The notes below the pieces were generated by a model. The model was given only the letters and a program-made list of their open reading frames with translations. It was not told where the DNA came from and searched no databases. From the NCBI GenBank assembly GCA_023299815.1, contig JALZWA010000305.1, positions 1 through 46,127 of the forward strand: DNA of 46,127 bases, read 5' to 3'. Position 1 is the stretch's first letter. Every line of letters begins with the position of its first letter. Shown here one piece after another: positions 1-9,071 of the stretch. The stretch is from Akkermansiaceae bacterium (GTDB lineage Bacteria; Verrucomicrobiota; Verrucomicrobiia; Verrucomicrobiales; Akkermansiaceae). The position numbers and the translations under genes were made by a program.

Positions 1-2544
1 ATCGAAGATATCGAGGGCGACTTTTCCGTAGGTCCATGATTGGTCGCGGGAGCGCCAGTCTTCGCAGACGAGGTCGTTTTGCGGGAGTTTGTAGCCGAAG
101 TAGTATTCGACGCCCCAGCCACCGGCCATGAGGGTTCCCCAGAGGGCGAGCTTGCGGGTGTCGTCTACGGTGGGGCCTTTGTAGCCATCTTTTACTGAGG
201 GCATTCCGGGGTAGCCGGGGTCAGCGGGCATTCCGTGTCCGGCGTCACCGGGTTCATCGAAGGCGACGGCCCAGGGGTGGCCTTCTGCGGCGGCGGATTT
301 GGTCCACTTGACGACTTGCCAGTGGCAGTCCTTGAGGTGGGAGTTCTGGAGGGATGCTCCGGTGAAGGGGGTGCCTTCTCCTTGGAGGGGTTTGTAGACC
401 TTGTCTTGCTGATTGGGGTAGGTGTGGACGATGAGGTGGTGATCGTAGGGGTCGACGGCGCGGAGATAGTGAGCCATGTCCATCTGCTGCTGGGTGGATT
501 GGGTGTTTTCTTCGCCAATGTTCCAGTTGAGCGCGAGGTGGTGGCCAAAGCGGGCGACTATTTCACGGCAGTAGAGTTTGCGCTCGGGGCCGAGGTCTCC
601 GCCATCGAGGGAGGTGGGGACGGTCTTGTTTTTTTTGTCCCGGTTGTCGTCCATTTCGGTTTCTTGGAGTTTGAAGTGGAGGAAGAGGCCTTTGGTCTGA
701 GCGTGGGTGAAGACGATGTTCCACTGGTCGAGTTTGGAGGTGTCGTAGTGGAATTTGTTATCGCGTGAGACGAAGGGCCAGACGTTGTCTCCATCACCAC
801 CGGCATTGTAGGGGAGGAAGGAGAAGGCGTTCATGCCTTTTCCTGAGAGGTAGTTGAGGGCTCCGATGAGGCCTTTTCCTTTGCCGTTCTGCCAGGTGGG
901 ATCTCCTTTTTTCCAGTCTTGGAGGTGGGGCTTGTAGTGCTTGAGGGGGACCTTTTTGGTGTCGGTGGTGGTGTCATCGAAGTCCGCATAGCCGAGGAGG
1001 GTTTCGGGGGCGTCGGCGCCTACTTTGAGGAAGGGTTTTTTGGAGCCGGCGAATTGGAGGTAGTTCGAGTTGACGTAGGTGAGGCGGCCGTGGGTGTAGA
1101 AGCCGGGGGCGTTCTTGGGGGTCTTTTTGATGTTGAAGTGGCCACTGACGTTATACTTTTCGAGAGAGTTGAGCTCTTGCTTGGGGAACTCTCCGGCGGG
1201 TAAAAGGGCGACATCTTTTCCGGTGTGGAAGTGGGTGATGTAGGTCCATTTTCCTGGCTTGTCGGGGGAGAGGTGGGCGCGCCATTTGGTGCCGGACTTG
1301 GCGGAGGTTTCGGCGGCGGAGCCATCGGCTGCGAAGTAGCCGGGGACGTGATACTCGGGTGAGCCGGACTCGTGGGTGAAGGTGACGGTGAGGGCGTAGT
1401 CGCGGAAGGGATTTGGCTCGTTGTCGAGCTCGTGCGCGAAGGGTCCATCGAGGGTGAGGGTGAGGGGTTGCCACTGGGTGTTGCCGGTGATTACGATGGC
1501 GGCGTCGCCATCTGGGTGGCGGGGTTGTTGGAGGGGTTTGAGTTCTTCGGCGGAGAGCTTTGGTTTATAGGCGGATTTTTTAGGAGCGGGCTTCTTTTCG
1601 GTAGCAGCTTTGGGCTCGGAGGGTTTGGGGAGGTGCTTGTCTGAAATATTTAATTTCGTTCCCTTCATATTCTCGAGATTTTGTGCAGTTTTCTTATAGA
1701 GAGCTTCCTCTGCGGCATCCCTTTGAAGGTTTTTCATCATCCACTTGGCGAGGGTGCTTGAGCCTTTTCCGTAGCCGTAGGGGAGGGTGCGGATGTCGCG
1801 GGTCTGTCGTTTTGGAGGCGCACCCCAGTGCTTGGGAAAGGTGGGTTTGGGAGCACGGCCCGCGATGAGTTTTTCTTCAGGGCCGCTGCCTTTTGGGGGA
1901 TTTTTTTGATCAGGCTTCTCGGTGGTGAGGATGAACTTATCGAATTCGAATCCGTCTTCCCGCATCGAGAAATGGATTTTGTGAAGGCCGGGGGCGGGGA
2001 CATCGATCCAGATCTGGCCGAAGACGCCGCTGTGTTTTTTCTCGGTGCGCTGCTTGGTGTCCCAGTGCCAGGTATTCTTAGCGGTCCACTGCATGCGGGC
2101 GCCAGATTCGGGCCAGGTGCCATTGATGCCGAGGTGGATGCCGTTGTCCTCGGTGTTGGTGGAGTGGGTGCGGACCCAGCAGTAGTAGCGGCCCGCGGTG
2201 GAGAATTTCACGTGGTAGGTGAGGATGGCCATTTCACCGGGGGTGTTGGTGAAGTTTTCCTTTTGGATGAGCTTGTCATGGTGAGATCGCCGGGTGTCGG
2301 GCAGGATCTCGAGGTAGGCTCCACCGGATGCGGTGGCGGCGTGGGAGGGGTCGCCATCGGGCTGGATGTCAGGGGTGGAGGCATTGGAAGTGATGTGCCA
2401 TGAGCGGACGTCGTTTTTTGTCTGGGACTGGAAGTGCTCGGCTTCGACGGCGACGCTGCCGCTTTTTTCCTCAAAGATGACGTCGGCGAGGGCGGCCGAG
2501 GGTGTCAGAGGGAGGAGGGCGGTGAGAAGTCGAATCATCTTCAT
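1..2544 (-). CDS. Secreted DUF5060-domain carbohydrate-active protein (partial, C-terminus off left edge)
   Basis: The frame is open for 848 codons and runs off the window, so the C-terminus is missing. It starts MKMIRLL; residues 1-19 form a Sec signal peptide ending in SAALA. Residues about 20-175 look like a beta-sandwich carbohydrate-binding module (VAVEAEHF, ASGGAYLEILPD, GRYYCWVRTHS). A Lys/Pro-rich linker (about 300-345) follows. Then comes a DUF5060-type beta domain (about 350-440: HESGSPEYHVPGYF, GKWTYITHF). The rest looks like a TIM-barrel glycosidase-like region with FLKVGADAPE (about 505), LHFKLQETE (about 625), WNIGEEN (about 675) and FDEPGDAG (about 763). The Glu residues in the last two motifs could be catalytic, but this is inference. 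Proteins of this type are predicted to bind or cleave extracellular polysaccharide. It is divergent from the methyltransferase gene, 63 bp away. The exact substrate cannot be told. Confidence 0.85.
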   Translation of the reverse strand, partial: MKMIRLLTALLPLTPSAALADVIFEEKSGSVAVEAEHFQSQTKNDVRSWHITSNASTPDIQPDGDPSHAATASGGAYLEILPDTRRSHHDKLIQKENFTNTPGEMAILTYHVKFSTAGRYYCWVRTHSTNTEDNGIHLGINGTWPESGARMQWTAKNTWHWDTKQRTEKKHSGVFGQIWIDVPAPGLHKIHFSMREDGFEFDKFILTTEKPDQKNPPKGSGPEEKLIAGRAPKPTFPKHWGAPPKRQTRDIRTLPYGYGKGSSTLAKWMMKNLQRDAAEEALYKKTAQNLENMKGTKLNISDKHLPKPSEPKAATEKKPAPKKSAYKPKLSAEELKPLQQPRHPDGDAAIVITGNTQWQPLTLTLDGPFAHELDNEPNPFRDYALTVTFTHESGSPEYHVPGYFAADGSAAETSAKSGTKWRAHLSPDKPGKWTYITHFHTGKDVALLPAGEFPKQELNSLEKYNVSGHFNIKKTPKNAPGFYTHGRLTYVNSNYLQFAGSKKPFLKVGADAPETLLGYADFDDTTTDTKKVPLKHYKPHLQDWKKGDPTWQNGKGKGLIGALNYLSGKGMNAFSFLPYNAGGDGDNVWPFVSRDNKFHYDTSKLDQWNIVFTHAQTKGLFLHFKLQETEMDDNRDKKNKTVPTSLDGGDLGPERKLYCREIVARFGHHLALNWNIGEENTQSTQQQMDMAHYLRAVDPYDHHLIVHTYPNQQDKVYKPLQGEGTPFTGASLQNSHLKDCHWQVVKWTKSAAAEGHPWAVAFDEPGDAGHGMPADPGYPGMPSVKDGYKGPTVDDTRKLALWGTLMAGGWGVEYYFGYKLPQNDLVCEDWRSRDQSWTYGKVALDIFD

Positions 2545-2607
2545 TTCTATAAGGCTATTTATTTTGCAGGCTTGAGCAAGGATGGAAGGGGGGGTAGGAA
2601 GCAGCCC

Positions 2608-3174
2608 ATGAGAAAGCGCGCAGGGGAAGCACGGCAGAATCGTCACAGTGGAGGCCGTGAGGCGAAGCCTTTGGATGAGGGGGATTTAAATGAGCTCCTT
2701 GAGGGGAATGATTCACCTCTGCTCCTGATTCTTGATTGTATCCAAGATCCCAATAATCTGGGCGCGATTCTCCGCACGGCGGATGGCGCGGGGGTGGATG
2801 CGGTGATCGCGCCGAAGGATAAGGCGGTTGGTATTACTGATACTGTTCGTCGAGTTTCGGTGGGTGCTTCTGAGAGTGTTCCTTTTGTGAAGGTGACGAA
2901 TCTGGTGCGCACGATGGGTCTTTTAAAAGAGCGCGGCATCTGGATGGTGGGGACCTCGGACCGGGCGAAGCAGTCGCTCTACGAGGTAGATCTCAAGGGC
3001 GGGATCGCGATCATCATGGGTCGCGAGAGCGAGGGGATGCGGCAGCTCACCGAAAAGGAGTGCGATTTTCTGGTGAAATTTCCGATGAAGGGATCTGTGG
3101 ATTGTCTCAATGTCAGCGTCGCCACCGGAGTGTGTCTCTATGAAGCCGTGCGTCAGCGGGAGGCAGGGAAGTGA
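2608..3174 (+). CDS. SpoU/TrmH-family RNA 2'-O-methyltransferase
   Basis: This is a SPOUT-fold methyltransferase that transfers a methyl group from S-adenosylmethionine to a ribose 2'-OH in rRNA or tRNA. All three family motifs are visible: DPNNLGAILRTA (motif 1), IIMGRESEGM (motif 2) and LNVSVATGVCLYEA (motif 3), the last two forming the trefoil-knot cofactor site. The protein is 188 residues from the ATG chosen here. RlmB homologues are about 240-250, so the N-terminal L30e-like substrate-binding domain is missing or reduced to a basic tail of about 40 residues. The frame stays open upstream, but earlier starts would overlap the divergent gene's 5' end. The stop overlaps the GTG of the next gene (GTGA), so the two are translationally coupled. 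RlmB is the closest guess; the target nucleotide is unknown. Confidence 0.88.
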   Translation: MRKRAGEARQNRHSGGREAKPLDEGDLNELLEGNDSPLLLILDCIQDPNNLGAILRTADGAGVDAVIAPKDKAVGITDTVRRVSVGASESVPFVKVTNLVRTMGLLKERGIWMVGTSDRAKQSLYEVDLKGGIAIIMGRESEGMRQLTEKECDFLVKFPMKGSVDCLNVSVATGVCLYEAVRQREAGK

Positions 3175-3950
3175 TTCGCGTCCTTTCAGATCTTCATCTG
3201 GGGCATAGTGCGACCCGGATTAAGGAGGTTGCGCAGCTGGCTCCTCTTCTGGATGGCTGTGAGCAGATCGTTTTCGCCGGAGATGTCTGGCAGGAGCGGA
3301 AGACGGGGCACGCGCGTGCTTCTGAGATGTTTGCCGAGCTTCAGGAAGTTGTTGGAGAGCGAGGGGTTTTTCTGAGGGGGAATCACGATCCTCGCACAGA
3401 GCAGGGCCTCGCTTGGCTCGCTGAAAAAAGGGTTATCGTGACACATGGCGACGCCGTCTACCGCGATGCCACTCCGTGGTCGCGCGAGATGCCGGCGCAC
3501 CGTGAGGAGGTCCGAGAAATTGTAGGTCGCTTTGATGAGTCAGACCCGCAAGCTTGCTCAGATCGAGCACAAGAGATCGCGCTCGCGCTGACGCCGATTC
3601 CTTTTTGGAAGTTGCCGGCCCCTTTTAACTTTTTCGCCTCCGCTCTTTGGCCTCCCTCGCGTCCCTTCGAGATGATCCGCGTCTGGCGCGGCATGGGGGA
3701 TGAATGTCACCGCTTTCTCTCGAGGGTCGCTCCTGAAAGTGCGGTTCTCATTTGCGGGCATTTCCATCAAGCGGGAATCTGGGAGAAAGAAGGTCGTCTT
3801 GTCATCAATACCGGTTCTTTTATGAGGGGGAGCAAGCCGTGGTGCGTCGATCTTGAAGATGATTGGATGACGGCTCGGGAGGTCACCAAGGATGGTCACT
3901 TTTTCCGTGTCGGAAAGATTATTGGTCGCTGGAAATTAGGGGGTCTGTGA
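3171..3950 (+). CDS. LpxH-like calcineurin-family metallophosphoesterase
   Basis: Residues show the complete dimetal phosphoesterase signature: DLH at 7-9, AGDVW near 37, GNHD at 70-73, THGD near 90 and CGHFH near 196. The fold and the internal helical insertion (about 100-170, with a hydrophobic NFFASALWPP stretch) resemble UDP-2,3-diacylglucosamine pyrophosphatase, the lipid A step that yields lipid X. The length of 259 residues fits LpxH (about 240) or its relatives. The start is GTG, read through the four-base GTGA overlap with the methyltransferase gene. The 3' end overlaps the convergent nuclease gene by about 15 bp. LpxH function is plausible for a Gram-negative envelope but not proved; a general phosphodiesterase of the same fold is the alternative. 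Confidence 0.8.
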   Translation: MIRVLSDLHLGHSATRIKEVAQLAPLLDGCEQIVFAGDVWQERKTGHARASEMFAELQEVVGERGVFLRGNHDPRTEQGLAWLAEKRVIVTHGDAVYRDATPWSREMPAHREEVREIVGRFDESDPQACSDRAQEIALALTPIPFWKLPAPFNFFASALWPPSRPFEMIRVWRGMGDECHRFLSRVAPESAVLICGHFHQAGIWEKEGRLVINTGSFMRGSKPWCVDLEDDWMTAREVTKDGHFFRVGKIIGRWKLGGL

Positions 3951-6461
3951 GAGCGCGATACGGAAAAATTGCGCCATTTCACCGATCGCTGGAGTGATGT
4001 CAACTTCTAGTAAGCTGCCGTCTCCAGTTTTGCTGGTGAGAGGGGTCCAGCTTGCTAGATCGTCTGATACTTGCACTTCGTAACTCCAGCCCACCAGAGT
4101 TTGGAAGCTCAGAAGAAAGTCGGGTGAGAGCGTGACGACGGGAAGTGGATTGGGGCTGGAAAGAGCGGTCACAGTGAGGGTGTCGAGTGCGATTCCTTGT
4201 CCGAGAGTCGAGACGCCGAAGTCCTGTCCCGTATTCGTCGCGCCTTTGGTGAAGGGATCGGTGAAGCGCTCCCACACGAAATCACCTGGGTTGCTGCCGG
4301 TTCCGCTGAGGCCAAGGCTGCCTTCTCCCGGAGCGGGAGCTGGATCTTGGCTCACTCCGATATCGATCGATGTCATGCCGCTGGCCGGTCCACTCATGGC
4401 CGTCATCACTCCCTCGTAACTCAGGAACTCCTGCACGACGCCGCTGACGACGACGGCAATTCCATCGGGATTTCCGTTCTGAATACCAGAGACGTTTTTT
4501 GACAAAATGCGATGTCCGGTGGCCGCGGTCTCGCTAAGGGTGAAGCTATCGCCACTGTGACTTCCGTAGCTGGCACCTGAGCTGCCGTTGTAGAGGATGA
4601 CTTCGATATCTTCCAAGCTCCCTACATAATCTGGACCTACTACGATCTCCACGAACTCACCCTCGTCACTTCCAGAGTTGCTGTAGTGGAACTCATTCAG
4701 AAAGACTGCATCTCCACCGGCTGCGCTCGGCGCTCCGGGAGTGGCGGTGAAGGTGATCTCAAAACTCTCGCCCGCCGCGATGCTTAAGTCTCCCAGAATC
4801 GCCCCGAGAGCAGTGCTGTTTTCCTCGCTTACCATTCCTGAGGGAAGGTCATTCGCAGCGATAAAAGTGAGCGTCGGAATTTGAGTCGTGCCATTTGCGG
4901 TGACCAGATCGACTGTCCAGCTGTCCTGCGCACCTTCAAGTGCGGCGCGCCATTGCTCTGCCTCATAGCTGATAGCGAGGGTAGAAATGGGGCCTCCCGT
5001 GAGATTATCGAAGCTCGCCGTAAAACTCGTCTGCCCGTTTGAAAATACTCCCAGAGAGCCGTCAGTTCCATAAGTGCGAAGACCACCGCTGGGCAAACTC
5101 CCGTCATCCACTCCCAGCCAAGATCCGGCGCTCAGGGCCCAGCCAGCGGGATTCGTCATTCCAGCAAATCCTTCAAAGTCCTCTGATACCACGCTATCGA
5201 GAGCCGTGATTGCATAGCTCGCCGTATCAGTATCGAGCACCGTGATGTTGAGCGATTCTCCCTGATAGCCCGCTGCCGAGGCCATGAGAGTAAATGTCTG
5301 GTCGCCGTCGAGGATGCGGTCTTCCTTTGGAAAAAGGGTCGTCGTTTGGCTCGTTGTCCCAGGTGGAAAGGTCAGCGTCATTTCCGCAGGCATCGCCTCG
5401 TCTGGTTCCGCAGAGCAGAGCAGGACTGTCACCGCTTCGGCTTGAGGGGAGGGGAGGGTGACCGTCAGTGGAGTGTCCCCTCCGCCTTCGTTGAGAGTCG
5501 TGGTGCCGAGCGAGAGATCGAGAAGCAGCCCGGCATCGAGATTGAAATCACCAAAGATTGCGAAGTGATCCGATGCCTCTGCGGAGGTCTCCTCGGCCAG
5601 CGGCATTCCTGATTTCGGAAGCCCGGGGAAATCTGCCTCTAGCGCGCTATTATAAATCTCCAGCACTGGGCCGCGGTCCAGCAGCGTCTGAGAAATGATG
5701 ACGTAGTCCAGAATTCCTCCGCTTCTGAAAGTGCGGTCTTCCATGCCATCCTGCTGCAGCGGCAGGGGATTTAGGAGAGGGAAGCCGGTGAAGTAAGAGA
5801 CCGGATTCATGAAATACTCCACCGGGAAGCTGATGTCGGATCCCAGCGAATAAGTTAATGGGAGGCCGGAGGGGAGTGCTGTGTAAGTCTGGGGCGAGCC
5901 CAAGAGATTGTAGTCACCTAGCACAATGACATTGTCCGAGCCATCTAGCCCCTCGTCGCTGAGGTAGAGCTTCACTCGCTCCATCTCCACTGCGCGGCGA
6001 AAAAAGTCATCTGCCTCAAAACAACACTTCAAGTGCAGCGTGATGATGGTGGGGTCTTCGCTCGTCCCAGGGACATCCACTTTTGCCACGGCGTGAATGC
6101 GCGTGAGATCCTTCGATCCCGCAGGCGAGGTGATGCTTGCGGTGTTTAAAAAAGGAAGCCTTGAGATCAGGATCACTCTCGAAGTGGTATCGAAGGCCGT
6201 CCCGCTTGGCACAAAGACATATGGGTAGCCTAAGTCGCTGGTCAACTCATCGAGATTGCTGGGGCTCCCCGAGCGGTCCTGATTGCGGACCTCCTGCAGC
6301 GCTACGACATCTGCATCGATTCTCCCCAGCACTGCGGCGAGCGCCTCGTAGCTCGTCGTTCCCGGCTCCTCGATTCCATCTAGGACATTTAGCGTCGCCA
6401 CTCGAACCTCTGCTGCAGGGAGCCAGAATGAAAAGAGGATAAGAAAAAGGAAGTATTTCAC
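3936..6461 (-). CDS. Secreted endonuclease/exonuclease/phosphatase protein with beta-sandwich and lamin-tail-like modules
   Basis: An 841-residue exported protein. Residues 1-17 are a signal peptide (MKYFLFLILFSFWLPAA). Residues about 18-305 are an EEP (DNase I-like) domain with the expected catalytic motifs in order: TLNV, LQEV, LHLK, GDYN, LDYVI and SDHF. A Calx-beta-like repeat follows (about 310-410, ending ITVLDTDTASY). Next is a jelly-roll-like stretch starting near EDFEGF, then a lamin-tail-like domain (about 590-740: VFLNEFHYSNSG, GEFVEIV). A C-terminal domain of the sort ending in YEVQVSDDLASW and FFRIALS is common at the ends of secreted verrucomicrobial proteins and may anchor or sort the protein. 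Likely role: extracellular DNase or phosphodiesterase, perhaps for nutrient scavenging. It stands alone, convergent with the phosphoesterase gene. Confidence 0.85.
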   Translation of the reverse strand: MKYFLFLILFSFWLPAAEVRVATLNVLDGIEEPGTTSYEALAAVLGRIDADVVALQEVRNQDRSGSPSNLDELTSDLGYPYVFVPSGTAFDTTSRVILISRLPFLNTASITSPAGSKDLTRIHAVAKVDVPGTSEDPTIITLHLKCCFEADDFFRRAVEMERVKLYLSDEGLDGSDNVIVLGDYNLLGSPQTYTALPSGLPLTYSLGSDISFPVEYFMNPVSYFTGFPLLNPLPLQQDGMEDRTFRSGGILDYVIISQTLLDRGPVLEIYNSALEADFPGLPKSGMPLAEETSAEASDHFAIFGDFNLDAGLLLDLSLGTTTLNEGGGDTPLTVTLPSPQAEAVTVLLCSAEPDEAMPAEMTLTFPPGTTSQTTTLFPKEDRILDGDQTFTLMASAAGYQGESLNITVLDTDTASYAITALDSVVSEDFEGFAGMTNPAGWALSAGSWLGVDDGSLPSGGLRTYGTDGSLGVFSNGQTSFTASFDNLTGGPISTLAISYEAEQWRAALEGAQDSWTVDLVTANGTTQIPTLTFIAANDLPSGMVSEENSTALGAILGDLSIAAGESFEITFTATPGAPSAAGGDAVFLNEFHYSNSGSDEGEFVEIVVGPDYVGSLEDIEVILYNGSSGASYGSHSGDSFTLSETAATGHRILSKNVSGIQNGNPDGIAVVVSGVVQEFLSYEGVMTAMSGPASGMTSIDIGVSQDPAPAPGEGSLGLSGTGSNPGDFVWERFTDPFTKGATNTGQDFGVSTLGQGIALDTLTVTALSSPNPLPVVTLSPDFLLSFQTLVGWSYEVQVSDDLASWTPLTSKTGDGSLLEVDITPAIGEMAQFFRIALSQTP

Positions 6462-6530
6462 GATTAAATAACCTTCTCCTTATTATCATCGATCAGCAAG
6501 TGGGAATATGTTGGAGATGGGCGAATTCAT

Positions 6531-8417
6531 TTGATAGCTCTTGTGAACGTGAAAAGTGACTACCGGATCGAAGAACTCATTTCGCAATCTGCGAATGTGG
6601 TGGTCTATCGTGCCTCAGGTAAAGACGGACAGGTCTATGCCCTCACGCGCCTTGTTTTGAGTGATGACGTTGCGGACGGTTTGACCGATGAGCAATTCGC
6701 CTCCGCGCTGGCTCAACTCAAGGAGCTTGAACATCCTTGTCTTCGCCGAGTGTTCGATGGCGGACTCGATGAAGTCGACCGCCAACCCTGGTTCGCGAAC
6801 CAGTGGTGGGAGGGAGAAACTCTCGAAGACCGCCTACTCGAAGAAACCTTCAGCGAGGCAGACCTGCATCGCCTCCAAGGCCTTTCAGAGATCCTCTTTA
6901 AAAAGATGGCCTCATATGCGGGTGCGATTTCTTTTCAGACGAATGAGATTGTCAGCACCACTTCGGCCGATGGCAGCGCGATCGAAACCTTCACCGTCGA
7001 TCTCTATCAGTGGATGGATGACTGGATCATGGGTTCTTCACCTGGCTCCACTATCAATCCCAAGAATCGTCTCACGCGCCTTCTCAACGTCATTCAAGGG
7101 CCTCCAATCGCCCGCCCCGTCTTTCCCGCCGTCATCGAACCTCCTGCGGTGGTCCCATTGGCCTCCGCTCAATCTGATGTTGGATCAGGGAAAGTGATCC
7201 TCATGATTGCGGGTCTTTCCGCCGTCTTGGTTGTCGCCTTTTTCGTGATGAAAAAAAAGACGCAGCCAGCCGAAGAAGTGGTCGAGATGGAAGACCGTCC
7301 CCCTGCCATCGAGCAAGCAGCCCCATCTCCCACGCCCGCTTCTTCTGTGAGACCGATCGAGAAATCGGTAAGCGCATCGGGCCGTCCTCCGAAGCCGCCT
7401 TTTGAATCGCTCCAAGAAAACAACCTCGCCTTCGCAGACCAAGAGGAGCGTCTGAGTGAGTTCATCGGTCAGTGGGTCAATGTCCTAGGACGAGTGCAAA
7501 CCGTCAGTGATGAGGGCGAGTGGGTCTTCGAGATGGCCGTAGATGGCGAACAGCCGCTCAAAGCGAGACTCGAGAGACCCTCAGATCTCAAGGTGACTGG
7601 TAAGGGGGTCAGTGTCGTAGGCTTTCTCGAAAAAAGTCACCTCCTTAAGATTCCCCAAATCCATCACGACACCGTCATTACAGATCCCGAGCTCCTCGGA
7701 GCGCGCCCCGCCTTTGGAGTGCAGGACGAGCAGGAGATTATGAGGCTTTCGGGTCGCATCATCCGGATCGAGGCCACGGTGAAGCAGGTTAACGTGATTG
7801 CCTCGGGGGCCTATCTCCACTTTAAAGAACCGATCACCGAGAATGCCTTAGCCGGAAAGATTTGGACCTCGAATTTCAGCAAAACTCACGATCTTGCTTT
7901 CTTCCAAAGCCTGAAAGGGAAAAAAGTTTCCATCATCGGAAAAGTTACCCGGTCCACGGAAAGGCGCGGTTGGTATGTCGTCTTCGAGCGGAACATGGAC
8001 ATCAAGATCGTGGGCTCAGAGGGACTCGCTGACAACACCTCCTTGACTCCCGACGAGCCCGAAAAAAAGGCCTCCCCCCGTCCTTCTGAACCCGATACAA
8101 CAAGCTCGAAAGCAGAATACACCACTCGAGACATCGCCAAAATTAAGCTCAAGCACGGAAAAGAAATCACCGTCCGAGGGAAAGTCCTCGGCCTAACGCC
8201 CTCAGGAAATGGCGAGACCTTTTACCTCAACTTCACCGGAAGGCGACCGGTCCTTGATGCTCGCTTCGTCATCTCAGATGCCGAAGCGAGTTTGGATGAA
8301 ACATTCCTCAAGAGCCTGATCGGTCGCGAGATCGCGGTCACAGGGACTGTGGTCTCAGACTTCGGAGGGAGTCGAATCGGAGTGAGCATCACGCGCAAGG
8401 ATCAGATCAGCCAATGA
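6531..8417 (+). CDS. Pseudokinase-like single-pass membrane protein with three OB-fold-like repeats
   Basis: No named family is recognised. Residues about 8-165 resemble the N-lobe and hinge of a Ser/Thr kinase (YRIEELISQSANVVVYRA, KELEHPCLRRVFDGG, WFANQWWEGETLEDRL). They lack the AxK lysine (ALTRL instead), the HRD loop and the DFG motif, so this part should be inactive. A transmembrane helix lies at about 222-242, followed by a lysine stop-transfer (MKKKT). A low-complexity Pro/Ser linker leads to three beta-rich repeats, at about 307-380, 405-485 and 530-625. Each has a pattern like GKxVxVxGKV or GREIAVTGTV, which fits nucleic-acid-binding-type (tRNA_anti-like) OB folds. They would lie on the opposite membrane face. 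The start is TTG, chosen because the frame closes upstream; GTG 12 or 18 bases downstream is possible. It overlaps the next gene by ATGA. Confidence 0.75.
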   Translation: MIALVNVKSDYRIEELISQSANVVVYRASGKDGQVYALTRLVLSDDVADGLTDEQFASALAQLKELEHPCLRRVFDGGLDEVDRQPWFANQWWEGETLEDRLLEETFSEADLHRLQGLSEILFKKMASYAGAISFQTNEIVSTTSADGSAIETFTVDLYQWMDDWIMGSSPGSTINPKNRLTRLLNVIQGPPIARPVFPAVIEPPAVVPLASAQSDVGSGKVILMIAGLSAVLVVAFFVMKKKTQPAEEVVEMEDRPPAIEQAAPSPTPASSVRPIEKSVSASGRPPKPPFESLQENNLAFADQEERLSEFIGQWVNVLGRVQTVSDEGEWVFEMAVDGEQPLKARLERPSDLKVTGKGVSVVGFLEKSHLLKIPQIHHDTVITDPELLGARPAFGVQDEQEIMRLSGRIIRIEATVKQVNVIASGAYLHFKEPITENALAGKIWTSNFSKTHDLAFFQSLKGKKVSIIGKVTRSTERRGWYVVFERNMDIKIVGSEGLADNTSLTPDEPEKKASPRPSEPDTTSSKAEYTTRDIAKIKLKHGKEITVRGKVLGLTPSGNGETFYLNFTGRRPVLDARFVISDAEASLDETFLKSLIGREIAVTGTVVSDFGGSRIGVSITRKDQISQ

Positions 8418-9007
8418 AGCTGAGCGCCTTTCCGAAGACCATCTCTGCCCTCGCGAGTCAGCTCCGTGAAGCGGCGGTTGATCACGAGGCCTTCGAGATC
8501 CCCCTGCCACTCTGCCAACTCAGCGAATGCCGCGCGACCTGCTGTCACGATGGCGTCTTTCTCTCGCCGGAAGAAGCGGAGGTCATCGGCGAGGGCGTCG
8601 AGACTCTCCCTGATGGGCGCCAGAAGACCGTCACCGTGCCCGCCACCGAGGATCAGCGTGCCTCTGACTTTCCCGAGCACTTTTCCAAGACGCGCTGTGT
8701 CTTTCTCGATGATCAGCACCGCTGCAAGTGGCAGCTTCAGTCAGTGGCCGAGGGAAAACACCCTTGGTTTTACAAGCCGATCTCCTGCTGGATGCACCCC
8801 ATTCTCGTAGAGAGCCGGGAAGGCCGTCCGGTCCTGACCCTCCGCCGTGCGGAAAATGACGCCGCCGGTTTTGCATCGCAAACTCCCTGCGGAAGCCTCA
8901 CCCAAGATGCTGATCCTGCCCGCCTGACTCTCGCTGCTGAGCTAGAAATGCTCGGCAGCATCGCGAGGCGAGATTTCTCCGCCGAGCTTAATGCTCCAAG
9001 TATCTAG
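8414..9007 (+). CDS. YkgJ/DUF3109-like cysteine-cluster protein
   Basis: A 197-residue cytoplasmic protein with a cysteine-rich metal-binding pattern: LCQLSECRATCCHDGVFL near residues 33-50, then TRCVFLD, HRCKW, and PISCWMHP near 125. The pattern C-x4-C-x3-CC followed by C-x7-C and a later C-x-x-x-P is typical of Fe/Zn-chelating cysteine-cluster proteins of the YkgJ or DUF3109 type, whose biochemical function is unsettled. A late Cys (TPCGSL) may complete the cluster. The ATG overlaps the stop of the pseudokinase-OB protein, so the two are translated together and may act together. The ligand and partner are unknown. Confidence 0.8.
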   Translation: MKLSAFPKTISALASQLREAAVDHEAFEIPLPLCQLSECRATCCHDGVFLSPEEAEVIGEGVETLPDGRQKTVTVPATEDQRASDFPEHFSKTRCVFLDDQHRCKWQLQSVAEGKHPWFYKPISCWMHPILVESREGRPVLTLRRAENDAAGFASQTPCGSLTQDADPARLTLAAELEMLGSIARRDFSAELNAPSI

Positions 9008-9071
9008 CAGTGCGCTCGCTTAGCTCGGATTGTTGGCGACCACACGGTAGAACCGCTTGGTAGGGCAGACT

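Noticed and set aside
235-1203. Plus-strand open frames opposite the DUF5060 gene
   Set aside because: Gly/Val-rich shadow frames; the minus frame is open for 848 codons with a signal peptide and domain motifs.
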